Positions 44,816-52,936 are shown, numbered from the stretch's first letter. The stretch is 64,000 nucleotides of DNA from Pseudomonas sp. B20(2017) (GCF_002113125.1 NZ_NEJP01000001.1:372001-436000); one strand, 5' to 3'. The notes: a model not told the origin generated them from the sequence alone. Translations and numbers: made by a program.

Positions 44816-45202
44816 ATCGAATTTATGTCCTGCGTCGTGGTTTGACGGGGGATGCGGAAATAGAAAAAACCGGCCTTGATGGCCGGTTTTTTTGTGTCTG
44901 GGGTTTAGGGCAAATCCCGTTCACTACTCCGAGAGCGGACATTACTTGTACTTCATTAACTCCATTTCATTGTGGGTTATCACGCCAAAATCGCGATAAA
45001 CCACAAAATATTGGAATTAGAGGCCGCCTCAGAAACTTACTTTGGCCAGGAACCCACACCTGTTGAGCCTCAACGCCAACCCATTGGATTTCATGGAAAC
45101 GGCCTGCAATACACTCCCCATCCTGCTGGAGTATCCCCGCCTAGACTTCTTCGTGACCGCCGCCCCCCATCAAAGGACGATGACCGCTCGGTGGTTATAG
45201 TG
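44816..45202. other. Gap between tRNA-Gly and hicA
   Basis: It holds the terminator at 44864-44893. The remaining 300 bases show no convincing gene. An 85-codon GTG frame from 44972 lacks a ribosome site and recognisable sequence and may be debris from an earlier insertion. Confidence 0.4.
44864..44893. terminator. Terminator after tRNA-Gly
   Basis: CCGGCC TTGAT GGCCGG with flanking A- and T-runs; nearly the same sequence recurs after hicB and after higA. Confidence 0.92.
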
Positions 45203-45236
45203 TTGATCGATAAAAAATCGTGGGTATAGTACCCAC
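45203..45236 (+). promoter_or_regulatory. hicAB promoter with palindromic operator
   Basis: TTGATC (45203-45208) and TATAGT (45225-45230) are spaced 16 bases. The -10 box lies inside a perfect palindrome GTGGGTA-TAG-TACCCAC (45220-45236), which is well placed for HicB autorepression. Confidence 0.72.
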
Positions 45237-45259
45237 CAAGCGCACCACAGGGAGGTGTT

Positions 45260-45439
45260 GTGAATAGCCGTTTTCTAATTGGCCAGCTCGTCACAGACGG
45301 TTGGTATCTGGTGCGGGTAAGGGGCAGTCATCATCACTTCAAGCATCCGACCAAACCTGGTCTGGTCACAGTGCCTCACCCGAAGAAGGATCTGCTCAAG
45401 AAAACGGCCATCAGTATTTTGCAGCAGGCGCTACTTTGA
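45260..45439 (+). CDS. hicA: Type II toxin HicA (mRNA interferase)
   Basis: A 59-aa protein starting at GTG with GGAGG four bases before it. The HicA double-stranded-RNA-binding-like fold is clear: GWYLVRVRGSHHHFKHP with the catalytic His in GSHHHF, then VTVPHPKKDLLKKTAISILQQ. HicA cleaves mRNAs and stops translation; HicB neutralises it. The frame is shorter than 60 residues and begins with GTG, so it is easily missed. It ends 34 bases before hicB. Confidence 0.93.
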   Translation: MNSRFLIGQLVTDGWYLVRVRGSHHHFKHPTKPGLVTVPHPKKDLLKKTAISILQQALL

Positions 45440-45473
45440 CCCGTCAGGTCAATTGCGCCGTGGAGGACGACAT

Positions 45474-45881
45474 ATGCTTTACCCGATCGCGATTTCAGTG
45501 GGTGATGAAGGACATGCCTGGGGAGTGGAGGTGCCGGATATTCCGGGCTGCTTCTCCGCTGGAGATGATCTGGACGACGCAATGGCCATGGCTCGCGAAG
45601 CCATCGAAGGCCATTTCGAGATTCTGGCCGAAGACGGCTCGCCTATCCCGCCAGCCAACAAGGTCACGCTGCATGCTGCCAACCCTAAATACGCCGGCTG
45701 CACTTGGGCGGTGGTGGATATCGATGTGACCAAATACCTGGGCAAAGCTCAGAAACTCAACATCACATTGCCGGGCTACCTGCTCAATCGAATCGATGAG
45801 TACGTGTTGCACCATCCGGAAGAGAAAAGCCGCTCCGGATTTCTGGCCTCGGCGGCGCTCAAGGTTTTGCAACAACGTTGA
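45474..45881 (+). CDS. hicB: Type II antitoxin HicB
   Basis: A 135-aa antitoxin. The N-terminal partial RNase H-like domain (WGVEVPDIPGCFSAGDDLDDAM, AREAIEGHFEILAEDG) binds HicA. A C-terminal ribbon-helix-helix segment (KLNITLPGYLLNRIDEYV) binds the operator. ATG 45474 has GGAGG eight bases upstream. The order toxin-antitoxin is normal for hicAB. It should repress the palindromic promoter at 45203-45236. Confidence 0.94.
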   Translation: MLYPIAISVGDEGHAWGVEVPDIPGCFSAGDDLDDAMAMAREAIEGHFEILAEDGSPIPPANKVTLHAANPKYAGCTWAVVDIDVTKYLGKAQKLNITLPGYLLNRIDEYVLHHPEEKSRSGFLASAALKVLQQR

Positions 45882-45892
45882 AAGTGAATTGA

Positions 45893-45919
45893 GAAACCGG
45901 TCCTGATGACCGGTTTTTT
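45893..45919. terminator. Terminator after hicAB
   Basis: AACCGGTC CTGAT GACCGGTT followed by a T-run. Its stem is identical to that of the terminator after higA. Confidence 0.92.
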
Positions 45920-46040
45920 AATGTCTGTCTTTGATGGAACCTCAGGCCGTCACTCCTTGATAAATAATTCAGATCACATGCTTCAACGTGTGCCCCTACG
46001 CTTACGACAAAGCGACTCACCCGCTTTGCTCTATGGATAT

Positions 46041-46075
46041 CAGAGATTGCATCTCTGTTAGGCGAAGACTAATAT
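46041..46075 (+). promoter_or_regulatory. higBA promoter with palindromic operator
   Basis: The perfect 17-base palindrome CAGAGAT-TGC-ATCTCTG (46041-46057) overlaps a TTGCAT -35 box (46047-46052); TAATAT (46070-46075) follows 17 bases later. It is a likely HigA autoregulatory site, 25 bases before higB. Confidence 0.68.
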
Positions 46076-46099
46076 CTCCCAAAACGGGAGGAGGCATGG

Positions 46100-46402
46100 A
46101 TGCGGATAATTGCAAGAGCAACCTTACGGGAATTTTGGGAGAGCAATCCGGCTCATCTTGATTCCCAGACCCCGCTGGTTGAATGGTATCGCCATATGGA
46201 AAAGGCACTCTACCGCACGCCACAAGAGATCAAGGCCGAGCTCAGAACAGCCAGCATCCTCAAGGGTGCAAGGGTTGTCTTCAATATCGGTGGCAACAAA
46301 TATCGAGTGATCCTGGCAATTGATTACCAGCGGCAGCTTGGCTTCATCCGGTTCGTCGGCACCCATGCCCAATATGACCAGATCAACGCGGAGACCGTGT
46401 AA
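46100..46402 (+). CDS. higB: Type II toxin HigB (RelE-like mRNA interferase)
   Basis: A 100-aa protein of the HigB_toxin family (PF09907 type). It shows MRIIARATLREFWES at the N-terminus and the core RVVFNIGGNKYRVI followed by GFIRFVGTHAQYDQIN with the conserved His. These toxins cleave mRNA on the ribosome. The stop TAA shares one base with the ATG of higA. GGGAGGAGG upstream is a very strong ribosome site for the toxin gene. Confidence 0.92.
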   Translation: MRIIARATLREFWESNPAHLDSQTPLVEWYRHMEKALYRTPQEIKAELRTASILKGARVVFNIGGNKYRVILAIDYQRQLGFIRFVGTHAQYDQINAETV

Positions 46403-46761
46403 TGAACATCAAGCCAATTCGCAGCCCGGAAGACCTGACTGCGGCGTTGACACGAGTGGAACAGCTCTGGGGAGCCGAAGTCGGCTCGACTGAAGGTGAT
46501 GAACTGGAAATCCTCGTGCTACTCATCGAGAAGTACGAAGAAGAACATTACCCAATACCGCCGTCTGATCCGATTGAGGCGATTAAATTTCGCATGGAAC
46601 AGCAAGGCCTGACTCCTCGTGACCTGGAGCCTTTCATTGGCACCAGCGGACGCGTGTCAGAAGTACTGAACCGCAAACGAAAATTAAGCCTGTCGATGAT
46701 TAAACGTCTGCACGATGGATTGCGAATTCCTTATGAAAGTTTGCTTTCGGGCGTTTCTTGA
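46402..46761 (+). CDS. higA: Type II antitoxin HigA (XRE family)
   Basis: A 119-aa antitoxin with an HTH_XRE domain in the C-terminal half (MEQQGLTPRDLEPFIGTSGRVSEVLNRKRKLS), matching the HigA proteins paired with PF09907 toxins. The N-terminal half contacts the toxin. It overlaps higB by one base, giving translational coupling. It likely represses the promoter at 46041-46075. Confidence 0.93.
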   Translation: MNIKPIRSPEDLTAALTRVEQLWGAEVGSTEGDELEILVLLIEKYEEEHYPIPPSDPIEAIKFRMEQQGLTPRDLEPFIGTSGRVSEVLNRKRKLSLSMIKRLHDGLRIPYESLLSGVS

Positions 46762-46787
46762 CAGAAAACATCCAGGGATACGGGAAT

Positions 46788-46818
46788 GAAAAAACCGGTC
46801 GCGATGACCGGTTTTTTT
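46788..46818. terminator. Terminator between higA and the DUF6124 gene
   Basis: AACCGGTC GCGAT GACCGGTT with A- and T-runs on both sides; it can serve both convergent units. It differs from the post-hicB terminator only in the loop. Confidence 0.93.
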
Positions 46819-46841
46819 ATGCCTGCCAGAACAGCTGCAAT

Positions 46842-47210
46842 TCAGTCCTTCACCTCAACATGATCCAGCGCCTGATTCACCGCCAATTCCCCCAGCATCA
46901 CCAACTGCGCAATGCCTATCGCGGTTCTACGGTGGGCGGGGTCGAGGGTGGCGGCGAAGTTGTTGAGCATCTCGGATGCCGAGCCCAGTGATTCGCTGGC
47001 GTTGGCCAGCAGGGATTCGGTGTCGTAGGCCGGGTTGGCGAAGTACATCGGGTCGGGTTGGTTGTTTGTGCCCATGACATGGGCGCCTGGGCAGAGGTAG
47101 TGGTCGAGGGCGCGGTTCGCTGCGTCGTGGAGTTTTCTGCAATCGATCGAGGCGTACGGGGACGTTGGGTCGGTTTCGACTTCTGGGGGATTCGGGGTTG
47201 GCTTCTTCAT
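46842..47210 (-). CDS. DUF6124 family protein
   Basis: A 122-aa protein (MKKPTPNPPEVET...) of a family I associate with Pseudomonas (DUF6124/DUF3077-like). The conserved parts are RALDHYLCPG and the helical SLLANASESLGSASEMLNNFA followed by RRTAIGIAQLVMLGELAVNQAL. It is cytoplasmic, has no known function and often occurs in several copies per genome. It has an unusually long, structured 5' leader (47211 to about 47480). Confidence 0.82.
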   Translation of the reverse strand: MKKPTPNPPEVETDPTSPYASIDCRKLHDAANRALDHYLCPGAHVMGTNNQPDPMYFANPAYDTESLLANASESLGSASEMLNNFAATLDPAHRRTAIGIAQLVMLGELAVNQALDHVEVKD

Positions 47211-47445
47211 AATGGCTTCTTTCTGGTCGATAGGTGGAGCTGACCTACTCGGTTCCAATCGAAGAGGTGGCAGCTGTACGCGAGTTGGAACCCGGGCGAA
47301 AAAAGCCAAAAACCCGACAGACTCGAAGTCTCTCGCGCACAGCCGCCATAACAAGAATGCACACCATGAAGGCGGGCAAGCATACGTCATGAAAGCTGCT
47401 TTTGCTTTTTCGGGAAGTCGCCGGGGTTCCAATCCCGATCGCCGA
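47211..47445 (-). ncRNA. Structured leader RNA candidate upstream of the DUF6124 gene
   Basis: Read on the minus strand, GGCGGCTGTGCGCGAG (47347-47332) pairs over 16 bp, with two G-U pairs, with CTCGCGTACAGCTGCC (47284-47269). Inside lie a hairpin AGACT-TCG-AGTCT (47331-47319) that directly abuts the helix, and a U-rich hairpin closed by CGGG/CCCG (47316-47313 with 47296-47293). GGTTCCAA (47292-47285) can instead pair with either of two TTGGAACC copies (47258-47251 and 47432-47425), which would compete with the long helix. It matches no RNA class I know. Confidence 0.6.
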
Positions 47446-47741
47446 TTCATCAGCGACCCTCACAGGCTAGAGACCGCACTTCCGACGGACAACCTGAAAA
47501 CCTTGTGGGAAGGTTCAGTAAACAGGGCCAACTCTTTAAACATCCCGAATCGAAAAACCACGCTTACAGATCCCCAACACTCGCCCGGTTCTCACACTCG
47601 CCACGACCCGCTAGCATTTCCCCATCGCCCACCACCCTCCCCCTGCGCGGCCATCGACGAATACGCGCCATCACCTTCCGAGGGATTCAAAAACCGTGGC
47701 CTCCGAGCCACCCATATCAAATTCAAAAGAGCAGCAAACCC

Positions 47742-48470
47742 ATGACCCAGAACATCTACGACGATCCTGAATTTTTCCAGGGCTACAGCCAGATGAACCG
47801 CTCCATCGGCGGCCTCGATGCCGCGCCGGAATGGCCCGCGCTGAAAGCCTTGTTGCCCTCCCTGCACGGTTTGCAGGTGGTGGATCTCGGCTGCGGCTAT
47901 GGCTGGTTCTGTCGTTGGGCCAGCGAACATGGCGCAGCCGAGGTGCTGGGGCTGGATGTCTCGGAGAAAATGCTCGCACGAGCGAAAGAAACCACCTCGG
48001 CCGCGAACATCCGCTACGAACGTGCCGACCTGGAACACCTCGACTTGCCTGCATGCACTTACGATCTGGCCTACAGCTCGCTGGCGCTGCACTACATCAA
48101 GGATCTCTCGGGGTTGTTTGCCACGCTGCACGCGGCGCTTAAACCCGGTGCGCACTTTGTGTTTTCCATCGAGCACCCGATCTTCATGGCGCCGCGCAAT
48201 CCGGGCTGGCTGATCGACAGCGAAGGCAACAAGCGCTGGCCGCTGGAAAGTTATCAGATGGAAGGCGAGCGGGTGACCAACTGGCTGGCCGACGGGGTGA
48301 TCAAGCAGCATCGTACGGTCGGGACTTTGCTCAACACGTTGATCGACACCGGGTTCACGATTCAACACGTCAACGAATGGGGCCCGAGCGATGCCGAAGT
48401 GGCCGCGCAACCGGCCCTCGCTGAAGAGCGTGAGCGACCGATGATGATGCTGGTCGCCGTACAGCGCTGA
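47742..48470 (+). CDS. Class I SAM-dependent methyltransferase
   Basis: A 242-aa Rossmann-fold methyltransferase with SAM motif I VVDLGCGYGWFCRWA, motif II region VLGLDVSEKML and the DLAYSSLALHYI segment. It belongs to the Methyltransf_11/UbiE-like group; the substrate is unknown. ATG 47742 starts MTQNIYDDPEFFQGYSQM, the usual start of this small-molecule methyltransferase group. The ribosome site is weak. A shared terminator separates it from tam. Confidence 0.85.
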   Translation: MTQNIYDDPEFFQGYSQMNRSIGGLDAAPEWPALKALLPSLHGLQVVDLGCGYGWFCRWASEHGAAEVLGLDVSEKMLARAKETTSAANIRYERADLEHLDLPACTYDLAYSSLALHYIKDLSGLFATLHAALKPGAHFVFSIEHPIFMAPRNPGWLIDSEGNKRWPLESYQMEGERVTNWLADGVIKQHRTVGTLLNTLIDTGFTIQHVNEWGPSDAEVAAQPALAEERERPMMMLVAVQR

Positions 48471-48479
48471 CCGCAAAAG

Positions 48480-48506
48480 AAAGGGCCGATCAAATCGGCC
48501 CTTTTT
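48480..48506. terminator. Bidirectional terminator
   Basis: AAAGGGCCGAT CAA ATCGGCCCTTT plus T-run, between the convergent methyltransferase gene and tam. Confidence 0.93.
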
Positions 48507-48510
48507 CATT

Positions 48511-49281
48511 TCAACGTGTGGCGACAATGAACAATCGTGGAAACGGCAACAGCACCGAACCATCCGCCAGCGCCGGATACGCCTTCGCGACCTCCGCCAG
48601 ATATTGCGCCAGATACTCCTCCCGCTCGGTTTCCGTCAGCGGACTGAGGAACGGAATCAAACCACTGCCCTTGAACCACTCGACAACACCCGAGGCCCCG
48701 CCCGCCAACTGGTGGTGATACGTGGTGCGCCACACATCGACCCGCGCGCAATGCGGCCGCAGCATCGAGAAATAGGCACTGGCGTCCGCCATCTCGGTCC
48801 GCTGCCCTGCCGCACCGGCCAGTTTGCTGGCCCAAGGTCCGTTGGCAGCCACCTCACGCATCAACCGATGGGACGGCTCGTTGAGGTTGTCCGGCATCTG
48901 AATCGCCAGACTGCCACCCTGCGCCAATTTGCCCGCCAGCGCCGGCAGCAACGTCGCGTGATCCGGCACCCACTGCAAAACCGCATTGGCAAAAATCACA
49001 TCGAACGGCCCTTCATCGGCCCATTTATCGATGTCCGCCACCGCGAACTGCAATTGCGGCAGACGCTTGCGCGCGGCATCGATCATGTCCGGCGAACTGT
49101 CGAGCCCTTGCACTTTCGCCCCCGGAAAACGCTCCACCAGCAACTCGGTCGAGTTGCCCGGACCACACCCGATATCCACCACGGAACGCGCCTCGGGCGT
49201 GGGAATCGCCGCCAGCAGGTCGCGGGCCGGACGGGTGCGTTCATCTTCGAAAGTGACGTATTGCTTGGCGGACCAGGTCAT
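48511..49281 (-). CDS. tam: Trans-aconitate 2-methyltransferase
   Basis: A 256-aa SAM-dependent enzyme of the Tam family that methylates trans-aconitate, a spontaneous inhibitor of aconitase. The start MTWSAKQYVTFEDERTRPARDLLAAI and SAM motif VVDIGCGPGNSTELL are characteristic, as is the NAVLQWVPDH segment. Length equals that of E. coli Tam. Ribosome site AGGAGA precedes the ATG. Confidence 0.93.
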   Translation of the reverse strand: MTWSAKQYVTFEDERTRPARDLLAAIPTPEARSVVDIGCGPGNSTELLVERFPGAKVQGLDSSPDMIDAARKRLPQLQFAVADIDKWADEGPFDVIFANAVLQWVPDHATLLPALAGKLAQGGSLAIQMPDNLNEPSHRLMREVAANGPWASKLAGAAGQRTEMADASAYFSMLRPHCARVDVWRTTYHHQLAGGASGVVEWFKGSGLIPFLSPLTETEREEYLAQYLAEVAKAYPALADGSVLLPFPRLFIVATR

Positions 49282-49495
49282 TGCGTTCTCCTGTCGTGGA
49301 CGTTCTGGCGAAACGTGGAAAAGCGGCTGCCGTCACGATACAGCGATCGTGTTTATCTGCCCTCCCCTACGTATGTCCGATATCGCCGGGACCGCTGTCT
49401 TCGCCGTGCCCACAGGAACTCAGAAAACTGTAAGTAGAATTTTCCGCCCCCCTCCGATGTCTGAATTTCAAGCGCCCCCCACAAGGAACACAACC

Positions 49496-49906
49496 ATGAA
49501 ATTCGCAAAAATCTCCCAGAAGCTCGCCCTCTGGGCCGGCAGCCCCAAGACGTTCATGGGGGCTTTGATTCTGATCGGGCTCTGGGGGTTGAGCGGGCCG
49601 ATTTTCGATTACAACGACACCTGGCAACTGATCATCAATACCTCGACCACGATCATCACGTTCCTGATGGTGTTCCTGATCCAGAACACTCAGAACCGCG
49701 ACACCGATATCATTCATTTGAAACTCGATGAACTGCTGCGGGTGAACAAGGAGGCGCAGAACGCGATGCTCGGGCTGGAGTCGCTGGATCTCAAGCAGCT
49801 GGAGGCGCTGCGTCGGCATTACCGGGCGATGGGCGAGAACGAGGTGTTTGACCTGGAAGGTCTGGGGGACAAGAGCAAGCCGAAGCAGGATCTGAATGAG
49901 TGCTGA
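49496..49906 (+). CDS. Low-affinity iron permease-like membrane protein
   Basis: A 136-aa protein of the Iron_permease family (PF04120, Fet4-related), with two membrane helices (about residues 20-36 and 46-63) and the motif TTIITFLMVFLIQNTQNRDT. A helical cytoplasmic tail follows (HLKLDELLR). Bacterial members are short compared with yeast Fet4 and their transport role is unproven. ATG 49496 follows AAGGAACA. Confidence 0.88.
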   Translation: MKFAKISQKLALWAGSPKTFMGALILIGLWGLSGPIFDYNDTWQLIINTSTTIITFLMVFLIQNTQNRDTDIIHLKLDELLRVNKEAQNAMLGLESLDLKQLEALRRHYRAMGENEVFDLEGLGDKSKPKQDLNEC

Positions 49907-49911
49907 CAGGC

Positions 49912-49941
49912 AAAAAAACGGCGCTAAAAAAGCGCCGTTTT
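49912..49941. terminator. Bidirectional terminator
   Basis: AAAACGGCGCT AAAAA AGCGCCGTTTT, between the iron permease-like gene and the DUF4142 gene. Confidence 0.92.
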
Positions 49942-49954
49942 CATTGCTGCCGAT

Positions 49955-50458
49955 TCAGCGACTGGCCTGAAGGGCTCGCGCCATTTCCAGATGACTCTGC
50001 AGTTTTGGCAGGGTCTCGTCGGCAAACGCCTTGATCTCCGGCACGTCGGTGGTCTGAGCCTCCTGCTGGATCTGCTGGATGGCCTCTTCCGTGGCCTTGA
50101 CCTGGCTGGCGGCGTAGGCCTGATCGAAGCTGGCGCCCTCTTTGACCTCCGGCATCAACGCCTTGGCCTTGTCGGCGACTTCTTCGCGGGGCGCGACCGG
50201 CAGGTCCAGTTTCTTGGCGATTTTCGCCAGGTGCTGGTTGGCGGTGGTGCGGTCGTTGATGACGACGATGGTGTAATCCTTGACCTCTTTGGACTCGGCC
50301 TTGCTGTGCGCCAGACGACTGGCCTCGATGTCGGCCATGCCTTTGGCCGAAGCCTCGTTGATGAAGTCGGCGGGCGACTGGGCAAACGCGCTGCTGGCGA
50401 ACAACCCCAGCAGGCTGACAAAACTGATGTTACGTACTCGGGTGGCCATCCGGCTCAT
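49955..50458 (-). CDS. DUF4142 periplasmic protein
   Basis: A 167-aa protein with a signal peptide (ending SSAFAQSP) and a DUF4142 ferritin-like helical domain. The FINEASAKGMADIEASRLA and KDYTIVVINDRTTANQHLAKIA segments and the C-terminal LPKLQSHLEMARAL are typical. Such proteins are often stress-induced. The start at 50458 has GGAGGG seven bases upstream. It lies 75 bases downstream of a KGG stress protein gene on the same strand. Confidence 0.88.
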   Translation of the reverse strand: MSRMATRVRNISFVSLLGLFASSAFAQSPADFINEASAKGMADIEASRLAHSKAESKEVKDYTIVVINDRTTANQHLAKIAKKLDLPVAPREEVADKAKALMPEVKEGASFDQAYAASQVKATEEAIQQIQQEAQTTDVPEIKAFADETLPKLQSHLEMARALQASR

Positions 50459-50533
50459 GGTCGCGCCCTCCTTCATTCAAAATTCAAGCGGGAGCTTGCG
50501 CCCCCGCCTCTCAATCAAAACTACCTTCACCGA

Positions 50534-50689
50534 CTATTTCGACTTTTGAGCAGGCTTGCGGCCCATGTCGGTTTTAGGCTCTTTGTCGACAGTCGTTGTG
50601 GTGGTTTTCCCACCTTTGCGGCCGGCTTCAGACGCCTTCGTTCGATCGTTGGCGAAGTTTCCCGAGTTCGAGTTTCTTGAGTTAGGCAT
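50534..50689 (-). CDS. KGG repeat stress-induced small protein
   Basis: A 51-aa hydrophilic protein starting MPNSRNSNSGNFANDRTKAS, with the KGG motif EAGRKGGKTT at residues 21-30 and a second partial repeat (DMGRKPAQ). It belongs to the KGG/con-10 family (E. coli YciG type), induced under general stress. It is too short for usual cut-offs. AGAGG precedes the ATG. The downstream DUF4142 gene suggests a small envelope/general stress unit. Confidence 0.85.
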   Translation of the reverse strand: MPNSRNSNSGNFANDRTKASEAGRKGGKTTTTTVDKEPKTDMGRKPAQKSK

Positions 50690-50807
50690 GATTCTCTACC
50701 TCTTGGCATTGATCGTAAGCGAGCAGGTGCCCGCCTAGATTGAGAATTTCCTGACCGCCAAAGGTTTAGAAAAGTTGCCGGTCCCGCGACGAACGGCGGG
50801 CCCTCGA

Positions 50808-52157
50808 TCAGTTGTCCGGTGCTCGATGATTCAGGCGTTTGGCGGCGTACATGGCCTGGTCGGCATGGCGAAACAGCTGCTGTTCCTCTTCGCCATGCTC
50901 GGGATAACGGGCGACTCCGATACTCGGTTCGATGTGCAGGTTGTGCCCCTCCAGCCGCATGGGTTGCACCAGAACCTGACGGATCTTGTCAGCCACGCTG
51001 TCCGCATCGTTCGCGGCGTGAATGCTGTGCAACAGCACCACGAACTCATCGCCGCCGATGCGCGCCACCGTATCGGTCTCGCGTACGCACCCCTTGAGTC
51101 GATTGGCCACTGCTTGCAAAAGCATGTCGCCGACAGCGTGACCAAAGGTGTCATTGACCTGTTTGAAACGATCCAGATCGACGTACAGCAACGCCATGAA
51201 CCCGGCTTGCTCCCGCGCACCGGCCAGCGCTGTTTTGAAGCGTTCACGCAGCAAATCCCGGTTGGGCAACTGGGTCAATTGATCGTATTGCGCCATGCGC
51301 CGCAGACGCGCATGCAGTTGTTGACGTTCGATGGCCGTGGCGATCTGGGCGCAGACATATTGCAGCAACTCCTTGTCGCGCTCGGTGTAGCGCTCGCCGC
51401 CGGGCAGGCTTTTGACGATCAGCGCGCCGATGGTGCGGTCTTTCGAGCTCAGTGGTACGCCGAGCCAGCACGGAGACTGCTGCCCCGTCACCAGCTCGGC
51501 GAAACCCGATGGCGCATGTGGGCAATCCGGGGTCAGCAGAATTGGTTGACCGCTGCGGATCACTTCCGCGCACAGGCGTCCGGTGACCGTGCCGGGTTGC
51601 TCCGGTTGCAACTCGTCATCGTCGACGTGATAGGGAAAATTCAGCTGTGCGCAATGATCGTCGTACAGCGCCACGGAGAAATTCAGCGCCGGCAGCCATT
51701 CGCCGATGATCATGTGGATGCGCTTGAACAGCGCCAGCAGATCCTCCGCCGCATGGGCCGCTTCGGAGATTGCATACAGGGCCGCCTGACGCGACTCGGC
51801 GAGTTTTCGCTCGGTGATGTCCCGGGCCACAGCGATGCGCAGTTGGTCGACCTCGGACCAACGCGCCGACCACAGGATATGCACGACGCTGCCGTCCTTG
51901 CGCACGTAGCGATTTTCGAAGTTGTTTTTCGGTTCGCCGCCCATGATGTCGCTGGCGGCGGCCAGGGTGCGCTCACGGTCGGCCGGATAGACGTAGTCGA
52001 TCATCGACTGGCCGATCAGTTCGTCAGGCGTGTACCCGAGAATCCGCTCGCAGGCTGCGCTGACAAAGACGAAACGGCCTTGCTTGTCGACGGCGCAAAC
52101 GGCGTCCAGCAACAGGTCGATGTAACTCGCCAGGGGCGCGGAATTTCGGTTTTCCAT
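50808..52157 (-). CDS. PAS-GAF-GGDEF diguanylate cyclase
   Basis: A 449-aa soluble protein with a PAS domain (about 8-125; VCAVDKQGRFVFVSAACERILGY), a GAF domain (about 140-275) and a GGDEF domain (about 285-445). The active site is intact (ARIGGDEFVVLL) with an RETD inhibitory site five residues before. It should synthesise c-di-GMP in response to a cytoplasmic signal. No transmembrane segments are present. It is transcribed alone. Confidence 0.93.
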   Translation of the reverse strand: MENRNSAPLASYIDLLLDAVCAVDKQGRFVFVSAACERILGYTPDELIGQSMIDYVYPADRERTLAAASDIMGGEPKNNFENRYVRKDGSVVHILWSARWSEVDQLRIAVARDITERKLAESRQAALYAISEAAHAAEDLLALFKRIHMIIGEWLPALNFSVALYDDHCAQLNFPYHVDDDELQPEQPGTVTGRLCAEVIRSGQPILLTPDCPHAPSGFAELVTGQQSPCWLGVPLSSKDRTIGALIVKSLPGGERYTERDKELLQYVCAQIATAIERQQLHARLRRMAQYDQLTQLPNRDLLRERFKTALAGAREQAGFMALLYVDLDRFKQVNDTFGHAVGDMLLQAVANRLKGCVRETDTVARIGGDEFVVLLHSIHAANDADSVADKIRQVLVQPMRLEGHNLHIEPSIGVARYPEHGEEEQQLFRHADQAMYAAKRLNHRAPDN

Positions 52158-52237
52158 GGTTCAGCGTGTCTGTCCGGCAATGCAGCACTGATCAACCGTC
52201 CCTGACCTGGCAACTTCGCATCCTGCGTCCGATGATT

Positions 52238-52876
52238 TCAAGCCTTGTTCGGCATCAGCCCGGGCAGCGCATGCACCAGCGCATTGATGGCAAAACCGAT
52301 GAACATGATCCCGCACAACCGGGTGATCGCCAGTTCATGGCGCTGGTACAGCGTACGCACCTGCCGCGCCCCGACGATGCCAATGAGGATAGCGTAGGCG
52401 AGCAATCCGCCGAGGAAACTCAACGCGATCAGCATCGGCAGCATCGACCAATTAAGCAGTTCGGCGCGGCTCGACAGCAACGCAGTGAACGTTGCCACCG
52501 CCACCGGGTAGGCTTTGGGGTTGGTCAGGCCGAACAGGATGCCGTGCCAGAACGGCTGACGCGCCGCGCCCTGAGGCTGTTCGCCGTTGCTGCGCTTGGC
52601 CCGCACCGCGCGCCAGCCGAGCCAGAACAGGTACAGACCGCTGAGCACACCAAGCACATCGAACGCAGTGCTGCCGATTTCCCGGGCACCGACAATCGCG
52701 ATCAGCGCGGTGCTGCACCAGATCACATCGCCCAGCAGATGCCCGCACAGGAATCCCGCCCCGGCCCGCCGCCCACGTGCGGCGCCGATGCCGAATACCG
52801 CCAGCACACCCGGTCCCGGCGTGATGCCGTAAATGAAACCCGAGGCCAGCACGGCCATTAGCAACGATGGAGTCAT
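52238..52876 (-). CDS. LysE/RhtB family amino acid exporter
   Basis: A 212-aa membrane protein with about six helices and the LysE family N-terminal motif GITPGPGVLAVFGIGAARGRRAG. Family members export amino acids such as lysine, threonine or homoserine lactones. The substrate cannot be assigned. It starts MTPSLLMAVLASGF at 52876 and stands alone downstream of fosA. Confidence 0.9.
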   Translation of the reverse strand: MTPSLLMAVLASGFIYGITPGPGVLAVFGIGAARGRRAGAGFLCGHLLGDVIWCSTALIAIVGAREIGSTAFDVLGVLSGLYLFWLGWRAVRAKRSNGEQPQGAARQPFWHGILFGLTNPKAYPVAVATFTALLSSRAELLNWSMLPMLIALSFLGGLLAYAILIGIVGARQVRTLYQRHELAITRLCGIMFIGFAINALVHALPGLMPNKA

Positions 52877-52936
52877 GGAAAACCTGCAAGTCCCGGAAAA
52901 CGTGGCCGCCAGTCTATCCCAGCGTCTGGCGAATGT

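Noticed and set aside
44972..45229. 85-codon GTG frame between tRNA-Gly and hicA
   Set aside because: No ribosome site and no recognisable domain; it overlaps the hicAB promoter. Kept only as a possible relic.
47251..47434. Repeated GGTTCCAATC as insertion target-site duplication or tRNA T-arm
   Set aside because: The copies do bracket about 165 bases and look T-arm-like, but no transposase or tRNA fold is present, and the pairing with the reverse copy explains them better as RNA structure.
47245..47463. 72-codon and longer minus-strand frames through the DUF6124 leader
   Set aside because: The frames cross the structured leader, have no good ribosome site and read as translated RNA structure; the DUF6124 ATG at 47210 is better supported.
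46815..47480. Duplicate of the tRNA-Gly 3' end as an attachment site
   Set aside because: No copy of TTCGATTCCCTTCACCCG was found downstream, and no integrase is in the window.
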